Shown: positions 6,817 through 14,469 of the stretch, one piece after another | Numbering within the stretch: position 1 is the first letter of the stretch | Layout of the letters: every line of letters begins with the position of its first letter | DNA from: Streptosporangiaceae bacterium | GTDB taxonomy: Bacteria; Actinomycetota; Actinomycetes; Streptosporangiales; Streptosporangiaceae | Direction: 5' to 3' | Assembly (NCBI GenBank): GCA_030045215.1 | Contig: JASIBJ010000559.1 | Location: 1-14,610 of the forward strand | DNA: 14,610 nucleotides | Notes under the pieces: model-generated | The model's database searches: none | Seen by the model: the letters and a program-made list of their open reading frames with translations, nothing else | What the model was told of the DNA's origin: nothing | Made by a program: the position numbers and the translations under genes

Positions 6817-8379
6817 CTGCGGCGGAGCGGCCAGGGGGACGCTGTCGCTCGTCGGCGTCGGCCCGCGCCAGTGCCCGTTGAGGCACCAGACGACGAGCGC
6901 TATGGCCGTCACGAGCATGACCAGCGGCGCCAGGTGCTGAAGGAACTGCTTCTGGAGCTCGTGCGGCAGGCTGGTGAGCCGGCGCGTCGGGTGCAACCCT
7001 CGGCCGGGCATGTCCGCGATGGTCAGCGCCGTCAGCCACGCGATGGCGAGCCAGTCGATCCGCGTTGCCGGATAGAAGACCAGCACGCAGATGATCATTA
7101 CGCTGTACCAGGCAAACTGGTCGGGCCAGAGCAGCAGCCAGGTCAGGCCGAGCGCCAGCGCGGCACGGACGGCCTGACCCTCCCGCTGTCCCGCGGTCAG
7201 CCCGGCCGGCAGCCGGGTGATCGCCAGCCAGGCGACGGGGATCAGCAGGCAGGCAGCCGCGATCGCGGCAAACTTGAGGCTGAGCCCGAGGTGGTGCAGG
7301 AATGGCCCGTAGAACCCGTAGAAGCCATATCCGGTGACGTCCGCGGCCCGCGACACAGGTGCCTTAATCGCAGCCATGCCGGACGCAGCGTAGGAGGGCA
7401 CCAGGAACAGGAGGGCACCGCCCACGGCCACCAGCAACTCGCGGATGTGGCGACGGAATGCCCAGCAGAGCGCCAGCAGGAACAGCGCGTAGTTTGCCTT
7501 GATGTCCATGGCGGCGCCCACGCACAGGCCGGCCAGCAGCGCACGCCAGAGCGGAGGGCCGGATACCCACCGGTCAGCTATCAGCAGCCCGGCCAGGCCG
7601 GCGGCGGCGGCGACCAAGTCGATGTGCCCGGCCGCGATCAGGTTCCAGAGCAGCAGCGGGTTGGCGGTCCACAGCACGTGTGCCCTGGCCCGCGCCGTCG
7701 GGTCGTCTCGCAGCAGCCGGTCGGCGGCATACGCGACACCGGCGAAGGCGAAGGCGTTCACCACCTTGAGCCAGAACACCGTTCTGGCCAGCGACGTGCC
7801 GCTGAGCTTGGCCGCGACAAACTGCTCGAACGTAGCCAGCGGTCCGTACACGCTCGGTATGTGCTCCCAGCCTCCCGGCACCCCCGCGGCGTGGGTCAGC
7901 AGCCGGTACTGCAACGGCACCATCACGTAAGGGCTGTGGCCAAGCGCAGATATCTGTCCGTACACGGCGTAGTCGAGGGCGTCGGTCGACCCGACCGGAG
8001 GCAGCACGGTCAGTATCACGAGGGCGAGCACTCCGGTTACCACGAGGGTCCGGACGGGCAGCGTCTCGCCGCGGCGAAGGGCCACCAGGGCCGCGATCAC
8101 CCCGGCGCCGCCCAGCGCGCCGGAGAGCCAAACGGCCAGGACGAGATACCGGGCCGGCAGCTTTTGCGCTATTTCCCAGGGCGGCCCCAAGTGCGGCATG
8201 GGTATGGACGGGGGCATCCAGCTAGCGCGAAGCATCGAGGCGGCGATCATTATGATCACCGCGGCGATGATGACCCCCGTTGCCCACGGGCCAATCGCAT
8301 GACGAATGCGCTTGGTATCCGTATGAGCCGGTTCCGCCTGTGCAACCGGCCGGACTTTCGTTTCGCTATTTCCGCTCAT
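6805..8379 (-). CDS. MptB-like polytopic GT-C mannosyltransferase
   Basis: This 524-aa integral membrane enzyme of the GT-C/DUF2029 type probably uses polyprenyl-phosphate mannose to extend a glycan on the outer face of the membrane. After a hydrophilic N-terminus (1-30), hydrophobic helices begin at about 31-50, 78-100 and 108-127. The loop after them holds PPVGSTDALDYAVYGQISALGHSPY (from residue 127), with Asp133 and Asp136 in the position of the catalytic acids in this superfamily, followed by SVYGPL. Around ten further hydrophobic stretches follow. MptB is the mycobacterial alpha-1,6-mannosyltransferase of lipomannan synthesis and the closest named family I recognise; another sugar or linkage is possible. 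The frame reaches a GTG at 8418, but I chose ATG 8379, which begins MSGNSETK and has a weak GAG upstream. It converges with the regulator gene. Confidence 0.75.
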   Translation of the reverse strand: MSGNSETKVRPVAQAEPAHTDTKRIRHAIGPWATGVIIAAVIIMIAASMLRASWMPPSIPMPHLGPPWEIAQKLPARYLVLAVWLSGALGGAGVIAALVALRRGETLPVRTLVVTGVLALVILTVLPPVGSTDALDYAVYGQISALGHSPYVMVPLQYRLLTHAAGVPGGWEHIPSVYGPLATFEQFVAAKLSGTSLARTVFWLKVVNAFAFAGVAYAADRLLRDDPTARARAHVLWTANPLLLWNLIAAGHIDLVAAAAGLAGLLIADRWVSGPPLWRALLAGLCVGAAMDIKANYALFLLALCWAFRRHIRELLVAVGGALLFLVPSYAASGMAAIKAPVSRAADVTGYGFYGFYGPFLHHLGLSLKFAAIAAACLLIPVAWLAITRLPAGLTAGQREGQAVRAALALGLTWLLLWPDQFAWYSVMIICVLVFYPATRIDWLAIAWLTALTIADMPGRGLHPTRRLTSLPHELQKQFLQHLAPLVMLVTAIALVVWCLNGHWRGPTPTSDSVPLAAPPQASP

Positions 8380-8494
8380 TGTGATCTCGGTAGAAGACCC
8401 AGAGGACTCGGCTAGCACGGACGGGCATCTCAGGCAACCCGCACCTGCGGAGTGCTTCGCGACATGGCTCGCGCCCAGGTCAATCTACCGTCTG

Positions 8495-8524
8495 AGACTA
8501 CCGAACCATGTGATAAGTACTCAA
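8495..8524 (-). promoter_or_regulatory. Candidate promoter for the MptB-like gene
   Basis: On the minus strand TTGAGT (8524-8519) is followed after 18 bp by TAGTCT (8500-8495), a fair match to -35 and -10 boxes. It lies about 115 bp before the chosen ATG. There is no other evidence. Confidence 0.3.
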
Positions 8525-8871
8525 CCGCAGCACAAGCTGACTAAGAGAGTTTCGGCCTGTAGTGGAAACAAACGGAGAACGAAAAGTGCGTGCGAAGTTA
8601 CTTCTTCCCTCAATCTGCTAGACGACACGCTCTGTGCCGGCGCAAATCCGGATAGCTATGCCATGACTAAGTAAATCGAAAGTAAGTAATTTAACTGCCC
8701 AAGCCGCGATAGCGCAGGCACGACGTCCTTCGCCGCCTGCCCGAGGTACCGGCGTGGCTGGTGAGGCTGCGACGTAAAGCGCGGCGTTGCGCCGTGTGCC
8801 AAGCTCCTGCAGGCGCGACCCGGCGAGCACGTGCAAGCTCCCGCTGCCACGCCAGGTTGCGGGCGTTCCGG
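8525..8871. other. Gene-poor stretch with unusually low GC in its middle
   Basis: Together with 8380-8524 this leaves about 490 bp between two minus-strand genes without a convincing gene. Bases about 8500-8700 are much richer in A and T than the rest of the window and include AAGTAA twice near 8670-8690. Open frames here lack the strong G/C third-base preference of the real genes. From 8700 to 8871 the base content returns to normal. A small hairpin CGGCG-TTG-CGCCG (8782-8794) and a repeated CAAGCTCC (8800-8807 and 8834-8841) lie downstream of the carboxypeptidase stop. Confidence 0.4.
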
Positions 8872-9849
8872 TCAGGCGCCCGTGCTGGGTGCGAGCCGGA
8901 GCCCGAATCCCCAGTTCAGCAGGCGCGCCGCCGCGAGCGCGGCGGTGTCAGGGCCGGTGACAGGGCTGCCGAGCACGTCGCCGATCAGCGTCACTCCATG
9001 GCGGACCGCCTCGAACAGCAGGCAGTGCTTGGCCGCGTTGGTGTAACCGGTCTTGATCCCGTCAGCACCGGGATAGTTGCCGATCAGGCCGTTGGTGTTA
9101 CTCCACCAGTATGCGTGGCGCAGGCCCTTCTTCGCCGGGACCTGGAAGAAGGGCTGGGACACGATCGACCGGAACACAGTCGACTTCATCGCCGTCATGC
9201 CCAGCGTGAGCAGGTCGGCCGGGGTCGAGTAGGTGGAGTACTCGGTGGGGTAGGGCAGCCCGTCCGGACTGGTGAAGTGCGTATGGAGCATGCCGAGTTG
9301 GCGGGCGGTCGCATTCATCTTGGCGAGGAAGGCCGTCATCCCCGGGCCGTAGGTCATGGCCAGCACGTAGGCGGCGTCGCAGCCGGACTGGAGCAGCATC
9401 GCTTCCAGCAGGTCGCGCACGGACAGGACGTCGCCAGGGCGCAGGCCTGCGCTCTCTGCCTGGTACTTCGCGACGTACGCGAGCACGTTCCTCGGGATGC
9501 GGATTTCCCGGTTGAGGTTGCCTTCCCTGAGCACGATCAGCGCGGTCATGACCTTGGTGATGCTGCCGATGGGCCGTTCGGTGTTGATCTGTCGGCTCCA
9601 CAGCAGCCGCATGTTGCTCGCGTCGGCCAGCGCGCCGCCCGCGGCGGCGATCTTCGTGGGAGTGGTCGATACCTGAGCGACCGGGAACACCGGCTGGGTG
9701 GCCTGCGCGGCCGACTCGCCAGCGCGGCCCGCCCGATGGACGTGCTGGGGTGAAGACGCATGAACCCAGTTGCTGGAGCAGCCGGCCAGGCTCGCGGCAA
9801 GCACCGCTCCGGCCGCCGCGAGCGATGTCAGTCGGGCCGCGATCCGCAT
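8872..9849 (-). CDS. D-alanyl-D-alanine carboxypeptidase (S11 family), lipoprotein
   Basis: This is a 325-aa penicillin-binding protein that trims the terminal D-Ala from peptidoglycan stem peptides outside the membrane. The N-terminus is a lipoprotein signal: a basic MRIAAR start, an Ala-rich hydrophobic core and the lipobox LAGC with Cys24. The three active-site motifs are present in order: SxxK as SITK (Ser96, Lys99), SxN in the altered form SGC (155-157, in LLQSGCDAAYVLA), and KTG (266-268, in GADGIKTGYT). The THFTSPDGLP block (190-199) is also typical. The ATG at 9849 follows a GGGAG ribosome site 4 nt away (9854-9858). It is about 325 residues long and lacks the C-terminal anchor of E. 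coli DacA, consistent with lipid anchoring at the other end. The unknown gene 86 bp upstream on the same strand may share its transcript. Confidence 0.9.
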   Translation of the reverse strand: MRIAARLTSLAAAGAVLAASLAGCSSNWVHASSPQHVHRAGRAGESAAQATQPVFPVAQVSTTPTKIAAAGGALADASNMRLLWSRQINTERPIGSITKVMTALIVLREGNLNREIRIPRNVLAYVAKYQAESAGLRPGDVLSVRDLLEAMLLQSGCDAAYVLAMTYGPGMTAFLAKMNATARQLGMLHTHFTSPDGLPYPTEYSTYSTPADLLTLGMTAMKSTVFRSIVSQPFFQVPAKKGLRHAYWWSNTNGLIGNYPGADGIKTGYTNAAKHCLLFEAVRHGVTLIGDVLGSPVTGPDTAALAAARLLNWGFGLRLAPSTGA

Positions 9850-9935
9850 CCTGCTCCCGTCTCGCTAGCCGAAAGTCGCTCCGCTCGACTTTATCGTTTC
9901 TGCCGGGTTTGTGATACCTGGTCGGGAACCCTGGG

Positions 9936-10400
9936 CTAGAGCCCGTGCTCGGCGCAGAAGCGCGCGACCTCATCGAGTTCGACGTCGGCGTCCTCCGACT
10001 TCGCGACGCCGGGCCCGGCCACCCACCAGTCGGCCCCTGGCAGTCCGGCGGACAAGTAGGCGCGGGTACCGGGCTGCCAGTGCCGCCCCGCGCGGCGGGG
10101 ACGCGCGACAACTTCGCCGTGTGCGGGCTCCCAGAGCCGGACTAGGCCGGTCTCTTCGCCGAGCACGACGGCGTCGTACCACCGCCAGACCACCGTCTCG
10201 GCCCTGCCCGCGCCGATCGCCACTGCCACCAGGTGACCGGGTGACACCCGCTCGGTCCGGGGCGAAGGGAAGGCGCTCGCATAATGAGCCGATGAAAGCC
10301 GTCCCGCCCGGAGAATCTGACACGCATCCTCGCGAACGCGCAGGACGATCCCGCAACGCAGCCGCGGGGGAGTAACGCCTTGATCTGTCGAAGTAGGCAT
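9936..10400 (-). CDS. Conserved-looking hypothetical protein, 154 aa
   Basis: I do not recognise this family. The frame uses almost only G or C at third positions through its second half, which supports a real gene. The ATG at 10400 is preceded, with a 9-nt gap, by the good ribosome site GGGAGAG (10416-10410); the frame stays open to 10442 but with no such site. The protein is soluble, with no signal peptide or membrane segment. It has a beta-rich core (RCGIVLRVREDACQIL, then HLVAVAIGAGRAETVVWRW), several tryptophans and an acidic C-terminus (EDADVELDEVARFCAEHG). It is divergent from the F420-type oxidoreductase, with 78 bp between the starts, and lies 86 bp upstream of the carboxypeptidase on the same strand. 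Confidence 0.6.
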   Translation of the reverse strand: MPTSTDQGVTPPRLRCGIVLRVREDACQILRAGRLSSAHYASAFPSPRTERVSPGHLVAVAIGAGRAETVVWRWYDAVVLGEETGLVRLWEPAHGEVVARPRRAGRHWQPGTRAYLSAGLPGADWWVAGPGVAKSEDADVELDEVARFCAEHGL

Positions 10401-10409
10401 GTCCCGAGT

Positions 10410-10416
10410 CTCTCCC
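10410..10416 (-). promoter_or_regulatory. Ribosome binding site deciding the hypothetical protein start
   Basis: GGGAGAG on the minus strand lies 9 nt before ATG 10400 and is among the best Shine-Dalgarno matches in the window. It favours this start over the upstream in-frame ATG at 10442. Confidence 0.5.
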
Positions 10417-10464
10417 AGGCCGGCCTCGGGCCGGTAAACCATTTATCTGAACCATCCGGCTGGG

Positions 10465-10470
10465 CATAGT
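10465..10470 (+). promoter_or_regulatory. Candidate -10 box for the F420-type oxidoreductase gene
   Basis: CATAGT keeps the key A2 and T6 of the -10 pattern and ends 8 nt before GTG 10479. No ribosome site precedes this GTG, so a leaderless message is possible. The -35 region is unclear. Confidence 0.28.
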
Positions 10471-10478
10471 TTCTCCGT

Positions 10479-11321
10479 GTGGACCTGGGAATCGTCGTAA
10501 TGGCCGGCTCCGACGGGCTGACGCCGCAGGCCGTGGCGCAAGCGTGCGAAGAGCGCGGTTTTGAGTCGCTGTTCTGGGCCGAGCACACCCATATCCCCGT
10601 GCGCAGCCGACGTGCGGATGGCGTGTCGACCCGGTTCTACGCCGATACCTACGACCCGTTCACGGCCTTGTCGGCGGCGGCCGCCGTGACCAGCACGCTG
10701 AAGCTGGGCACGGGGGTGTGCCTGGTGATCGAGCGAGACCCGATCACCTTGGCGAAGGAAGTGGCGAGCCTGGACCGGCTGTCTGGCGGGCGGTTTCTGT
10801 TCGGTGTCGGCGCGGGCTGGAACCGCGAGGAGATGGCTGACCACGGAACCGATCCGCGGACCCGGATGGCACTGCTCGCCGACCGAGTCCGTGCGATGCG
10901 CGAGATCTGGACCAAGGAGGAGGCCTCCTATCACGGTCAGTTCGCCGATTTCGGTCCGCTGTGGTCGTGGCCGAAGCCGGTCCAGCAGCCGCACCCGCCG
11001 GTGCTAGTGGCCGGCAACGGGCCGGGATCGGAGGACCGCGTCCTGGACTTCGGCGACCAGTGGATGCCGCAGAGCGGGCGGCTCGCCGATATGGCCGAGT
11101 TCAGGCGGCGGGTCACCTCGCTCCGGCAGCGGGCGGCGGCGGTCGGCCGCGGACCGATCCCGGTGACGGTTTTCGGCGTGTTGCCGGATGCGACGTCGCT
11201 TGACGAGTTTGCCGAGGCCGGCGCGGACCGTTGCCTGCTCGCGCTGACCAGCCTGGACGCCAGCGAGGCGTTGAGCAAGCTCGATGACTGGGCGGGCCTG
11301 CGCCGGAGCAGTAGCGGGTAG
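10479..11321 (+). CDS. LLM-class F420-dependent oxidoreductase (Rv2161c-like)
   Basis: This 280-aa TIM-barrel protein of the luciferase-like family probably uses coenzyme F420 for hydride transfer to an unknown substrate. It begins with the first barrel strand MDLGIVVMAG. Family features follow in order: GFESLFWAEHTHIP (27-40), YDPFTALSAAAAVTSTLKLGTGV (58-80), RDPITLAKEVASLDRLSGGRFLFGVGAGWNREEM (86-119), then WPKPVQQPHPPVLVAG (164-179). These match the subgroup that includes Rv2161c. GTG 10479 is the start because it gives the exact family N-terminus; the overlapping GTG at 10477 is in another frame. It is divergent from the unknown 154-aa gene and converges with the GH65 gene, 38 bp away. 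The cofactor is inferred from family, since F420 and FMN members share this fold. Confidence 0.85.
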   Translation: MDLGIVVMAGSDGLTPQAVAQACEERGFESLFWAEHTHIPVRSRRADGVSTRFYADTYDPFTALSAAAAVTSTLKLGTGVCLVIERDPITLAKEVASLDRLSGGRFLFGVGAGWNREEMADHGTDPRTRMALLADRVRAMREIWTKEEASYHGQFADFGPLWSWPKPVQQPHPPVLVAGNGPGSEDRVLDFGDQWMPQSGRLADMAEFRRRVTSLRQRAAAVGRGPIPVTVFGVLPDATSLDEFAEAGADRCLLALTSLDASEALSKLDDWAGLRRSSSG

Positions 11322-11327
11322 GGTTTG

Positions 11328-11358
11328 GCCCGGCTGAGCGAGGGATCGCCCGGCTGAG
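11328..11358. repeat. Direct repeat between convergent genes
   Basis: GCCCGGCTGAG occurs at 11328-11338 and 11348-11358, a 20-bp period, filling the 38-bp gap between the oxidoreductase and GH65 stops. The second copy runs into the small palindrome GCTGAGTTCAGC (11353-11364) that crosses the GH65 stop. It may play a part in ending transcription; no strong terminator stem is present. Confidence 0.4.
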
Positions 11359-11359
11359 T

Positions 11360-13717
11360 TCAGCTCGTCCCGTTCCGCCGGCGTGCAGGCGCCCTTCCTG
11401 GCGGTTGCCGCGGGCGCGGCCGAGGCGGGACCGCCGGGATCGATCGGTGCTGCGGATGGCCGGCGGTAAGCTTCAGCGACTTGTCGTAGTGCATGATCTC
11501 CAGTGGCTGGCCGTCGGCCAGGAGATAGTGAGCGGTCTCGTGAGTCACCTCGACGTTCAGTCGTCGCGCCCGGACATAGACGTTGAATGCGAGCCTGGCT
11601 ATCCCCTCGGGCAGCCGCGGCATGAACTTGACCGTGCCCGCCCGGTGACGCAGTCCGCCAAAGCCGCTGACGAGCGCGACCCAAGTGCCAGCCAGAGAGG
11701 CGATGTGGACGCCGTCCCGCGTGTTGTGCTCCAGGTCGAGCAAGTCCATGAGCGCGGCCTCGCCCAGATAGTCATAGGCGAGTTCCAGCTGGCCCACTTC
11801 GGCGGCGATCACGCACTGGGTGCAGGCCGAGAGCGATGAGTCCCGCACCGTGAGCGCCTCGTAGTAGTCAAAGTTCCGCGACTTCTGCTCGGCCGTGAAC
11901 GCTTCGCCGCGCAGGTGCATGGCAAGCACCAGGTCGGCCTGCTTCACAACTTGCTTACGGTACAGGTCGACATAGGGGTGGCTGAGCATCAGGGGGTAAT
12001 CGTCAGCGGACATGTGCTCGAAGTCCCAGACCTGGTGGCGCGTGAATGCCTCGGCCTGCGAATGGACGCCAAGCGTCGCGTCGTACGGGACCACCATGGC
12101 GAGCGCGGCGTCCCGCCAGGCGGCCGACTCTTCCGGGCTGATGCCAAGCTCCCGAGCCCGGTCGGGGTACTTCTCTGCTGCGTCGGCCGCGGCGACCAAG
12201 TTCTGCTGCGCCATCAGGTTGGTGTAGACGTTATTGTCGGCGATCGCGCTGTACTCGTCCGGGCCGGTCACGCCGTCGATATGAAACCGGCCGGGCGCGT
12301 CATGGTGGCCAAGTGACCGCCACAGCCGGGCCGTATGGGTGAGCAGGTCCATTCCCTCGCGCTGCTCGAACTCCTCGTCACCGGTTAGGTCGACGTACCG
12401 GACCGCGGCGTCCGCGACATCGGCATTGACATGAAATGCCGCAATGCCGGCCGGCCAGTACCCCGAGCATTCCTCGCCTGTGATCGTTCGCCACGGAAAG
12501 GCCGCACCCTCAAACCCCAGTTGCTGCGCTCGCCGTATCGCCGTCGCCAGTGTGCTGTGCCGCCAGCGCAGCGCGCTCGCCGCCGCTTCAGGCGCGGTCA
12601 CGGTGAGGATCGGCAGCACGAACGTCTCGGTGTCCCAGAACGCGTGCCCGTCGTAGCCGGTTCCGGTGAGGCCTTTGGCCGGGATCGCGCGGTTCTCGGC
12701 TCGGGCTCCCGCCTGCAGGACGTGGAACAGCGCGAACCGAACGGCCTGCTGAACCTCCTCGTCACCGTCGATCGCGACATCCGCGCGATCCCAGAAATCG
12801 TCCAGGTAGGCATGTTGCTCGGCCAGCAGGCCGTCCCAGCCGCTCTGCTTGGCTCCCGTCAGGCCGGCGATTACCTGCGCGCTGATGGCGTCGACCGTTC
12901 GCTCACCCGACCAGCCATAGGTGACGAACTTGATCACTTTGAGCCGCTGGCCGGGCTCGAGCACGGCAGACGCGGTGACCATCCCGCCATTTGCGTGAGC
13001 GTGCGATTCCACGAGCACGCTCGCCGGCGCATCAACCAGGTGATCCATCATGGCGCCGACGCGCAGGCCGCTGCGGGCGGTCTTGTGCACCGCGAGGACG
13101 GAGGCGTCCCGCGCCACCGTATGCTCGCTCTGCAGCACGTCCTTCAGCACAGCGGCTTCGCGCGGGTCGCCGTCGGAGGCTGGCAGTTGCTCGTTCGCGA
13201 GCAGTTCCGACTGGACTGCTATCCTGCGCGGTCCGTCCAGCGACTCGACCTCGTAGCAGATCGCGGCCACCGCACGTTGCGTGAAGGACACCAGCCGGGT
13301 GGACGAGATCCGCGCCTGCGCTCCGGCTCGCGAAACCCACTCCGCCTGGCGCGTGAGTACGCCAGCCCGGAAGTCGAGCCGACGCTGGTGTGAGCGCAGC
13401 TGCCCGTACCGCACGTCGAACGGCTCGTCATCGACAAATAGCCGGATCAGCTTCCCGTTGGTGACGTTGATGATGGTCTGGCCGGATTCCGGGAGCCCGT
13501 ACTGAGCCTCGGAATAGGGGAGCGGCCGGACCTCGTAGAACCCGTTGAGATAGCTACCAGGGAGGCCGTGCGGTTCGCCCTCATCCAGGGTGCCGCGCCA
13601 CCCGATGTGCCCGTTGGCCAGCGCGAATATCGACTCGGACTGGGCCAGGATGTTCAGGTCCAGCGTTGTCTCGGCCAGGCCCCACGGCTCGACGCCGAAG
13701 GCTTCCTGTTTGATCAT
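11360..13717 (-). CDS. GH65-family glycoside phosphorylase/hydrolase
   Basis: This 785-aa cytoplasmic enzyme acts on an alpha-glucosyl disaccharide such as maltose, trehalose or a related sugar, either phosphorolytically (giving beta-glucose-1-phosphate) or hydrolytically. Layout follows the family: an N-terminal beta-sandwich (about 1-270), a helical linker, the (alpha/alpha)6 barrel (about 320-700) and a short C-terminal beta part. Signature blocks are [15 protein letters not shown] (357-371), [19 protein letters not shown] (401-419), VTGPDEYS with the expected general acid Glu488, [12 protein letters not shown] (590-601) and [18 protein letters not shown] (625-642). The usual His of HDSSLS is Arg here. 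Length and neighbour match mycobacterial Rv3401. The last 45 residues are Pro/Arg-rich and look disordered. The ATG overlaps the HAD stop (ATGA), so the two are coupled. Phosphorylase action is favoured by the beta-phosphoglucomutase-like partner, but the substrate cannot be read. Confidence 0.88.
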   Translation of the reverse strand: MIKQEAFGVEPWGLAETTLDLNILAQSESIFALANGHIGWRGTLDEGEPHGLPGSYLNGFYEVRPLPYSEAQYGLPESGQTIINVTNGKLIRLFVDDEPFDVRYGQLRSHQRRLDFRAGVLTRQAEWVSRAGAQARISSTRLVSFTQRAVAAICYEVESLDGPRRIAVQSELLANEQLPASDGDPREAAVLKDVLQSEHTVARDASVLAVHKTARSGLRVGAMMDHLVDAPASVLVESHAHANGGMVTASAVLEPGQRLKVIKFVTYGWSGERTVDAISAQVIAGLTGAKQSGWDGLLAEQHAYLDDFWDRADVAIDGDEEVQQAVRFALFHVLQAGARAENRAIPAKGLTGTGYDGHAFWDTETFVLPILTVTAPEAAASALRWRHSTLATAIRRAQQLGFEGAAFPWRTITGEECSGYWPAGIAAFHVNADVADAAVRYVDLTGDEEFEQREGMDLLTHTARLWRSLGHHDAPGRFHIDGVTGPDEYSAIADNNVYTNLMAQQNLVAAADAAEKYPDRARELGISPEESAAWRDAALAMVVPYDATLGVHSQAEAFTRHQVWDFEHMSADDYPLMLSHPYVDLYRKQVVKQADLVLAMHLRGEAFTAEQKSRNFDYYEALTVRDSSLSACTQCVIAAEVGQLELAYDYLGEAALMDLLDLEHNTRDGVHIASLAGTWVALVSGFGGLRHRAGTVKFMPRLPEGIARLAFNVYVRARRLNVEVTHETAHYLLADGQPLEIMHYDKSLKLTAGHPQHRSIPAVPPRPRPRQPPGRAPARRRNGTS

Positions 13718-14457
13718 GACCGGCTCAGCAGGTCGGCGAGGTCGGTCACCACGACATCCGCGCCATGCTCACGCAGCGCGGCCGCCTGCCCGACGCGATC
13801 AACGCCGACCACGAAGCCAAAGTTGCCCGCCCGGCCCGCCGCAACCCCGGCCAGGGCGTCCTCGAAGACAGCAGCGGCGGCGGGCTCCACTCCGAGCGCG
13901 CGAGCGCCGGCGAGGTAGGTATCCGGGGCCGGCTTACCGCGCAAGTGCTCGCGCTCCGCAACCACTCCGTCAATTTCCGTGTCAAACAGATCCGCGATGT
14001 GCGCAGCCTCGAGCACGTCGTGACAGTTGGCGCTCGACGAGACCACGGCGTGTGGTAGGCCGGCGTCCTTGACCGCCCGGACGTAGCGGACGGATCCCTC
14101 GTAGGGTTCCACTCCGTCCGAGTGGATGCGCTCCAGCACGATCTGGTTCTTCCGGTTGCTCAAGCCGAATACGGTCTGCGCGTCCGGCGGATCATCCGGG
14201 TCGCCCTCAGGAAGCGTGATGCCGCGCGACGCCAGGAAGGAACGCGTCCCGTCGAGGCGGGGCTTGCCGTCGACATATTCGTCGTAATCCCTGACCGGGT
14301 CGAACGGCACGAAAGGCTGGCCGGTCGCCGCTGACCGTTCGCGCAGGAAGCCGTCGAACATCTGCTTCCACGCGGCATCGTGGACCTTGGCGGTCTTCGT
14401 GAGGACGCCGTCAAGGTCGAACAGGCAGGCATGGATCTGATTCGGCAGGCCGAGCAC
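13714..14457 (-). CDS. HAD-superfamily beta-phosphoglucomutase-like protein
   Basis: This 247-aa cytoplasmic HAD enzyme probably converts beta-glucose-1-phosphate to glucose-6-phosphate, or acts as a sugar phosphatase. Motif I is [10 protein letters not shown], with nucleophile Asp14 and acid/base Asp16; motif [10 protein letters not shown] (138-145); motif [11 protein letters not shown] with Lys175; motif [11 protein letters not shown] with Glu199 and Asp200. Between motifs I and II lies the helical cap (about 22-110), as in subfamily IA. It is the first gene of the pair with GH65, matching the Rv3400-Rv3401 order, and product of the GH65 reaction would be its substrate. GTG 14457 is the start, with TAGGCT 6 nt upstream and no ribosome site, hinting at a leaderless mRNA. 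A plain phosphatase is the main alternative; the gene context favours the mutase. Confidence 0.86.
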   Translation of the reverse strand: MLGLPNQIHACLFDLDGVLTKTAKVHDAAWKQMFDGFLRERSAATGQPFVPFDPVRDYDEYVDGKPRLDGTRSFLASRGITLPEGDPDDPPDAQTVFGLSNRKNQIVLERIHSDGVEPYEGSVRYVRAVKDAGLPHAVVSSSANCHDVLEAAHIADLFDTEIDGVVAEREHLRGKPAPDTYLAGARALGVEPAAAAVFEDALAGVAAGRAGNFGFVVGVDRVGQAAALREHGADVVVTDLADLLSRS

Positions 14458-14463
14458 GCCCTT

Positions 14464-14469
14464 AGCCTA
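14464..14469 (-). promoter_or_regulatory. Candidate -10 box for the HAD-GH65 operon
   Basis: On the minus strand TAGGCT fits TANNNT and ends 6 nt before GTG 14457, which would start the transcript at the start codon. A -35 box is not clear. Confidence 0.35.

Noticed and set aside
6871..8415. 514-codon open frame on the plus strand, antisense to the MptB-like gene
   Set aside because: Its product is a low-complexity Gln/Arg/Gly/His-rich string with no domain, while the opposite strand encodes a clear membrane protein. Such mirror frames are common in high-GC DNA.
8381..8674. 97-codon plus-strand frame in the low-GC gap
   Set aside because: Third-base G/C preference fades through the frame, no ribosome site is seen and the product resembles nothing known.
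8690..8871. Possible riboswitch or tRNA downstream of the carboxypeptidase
   Set aside because: No tRNA arms and no c-di-AMP (ydaO) riboswitch consensus could be found; only short hairpins are present, and the position is 3' of the gene.
8761..9753. 330-codon plus-strand frame antisense to the carboxypeptidase
   Set aside because: The minus strand has all three penicillin-binding motifs and a lipobox; the plus-strand product is Arg/Gly/His-rich without a domain.
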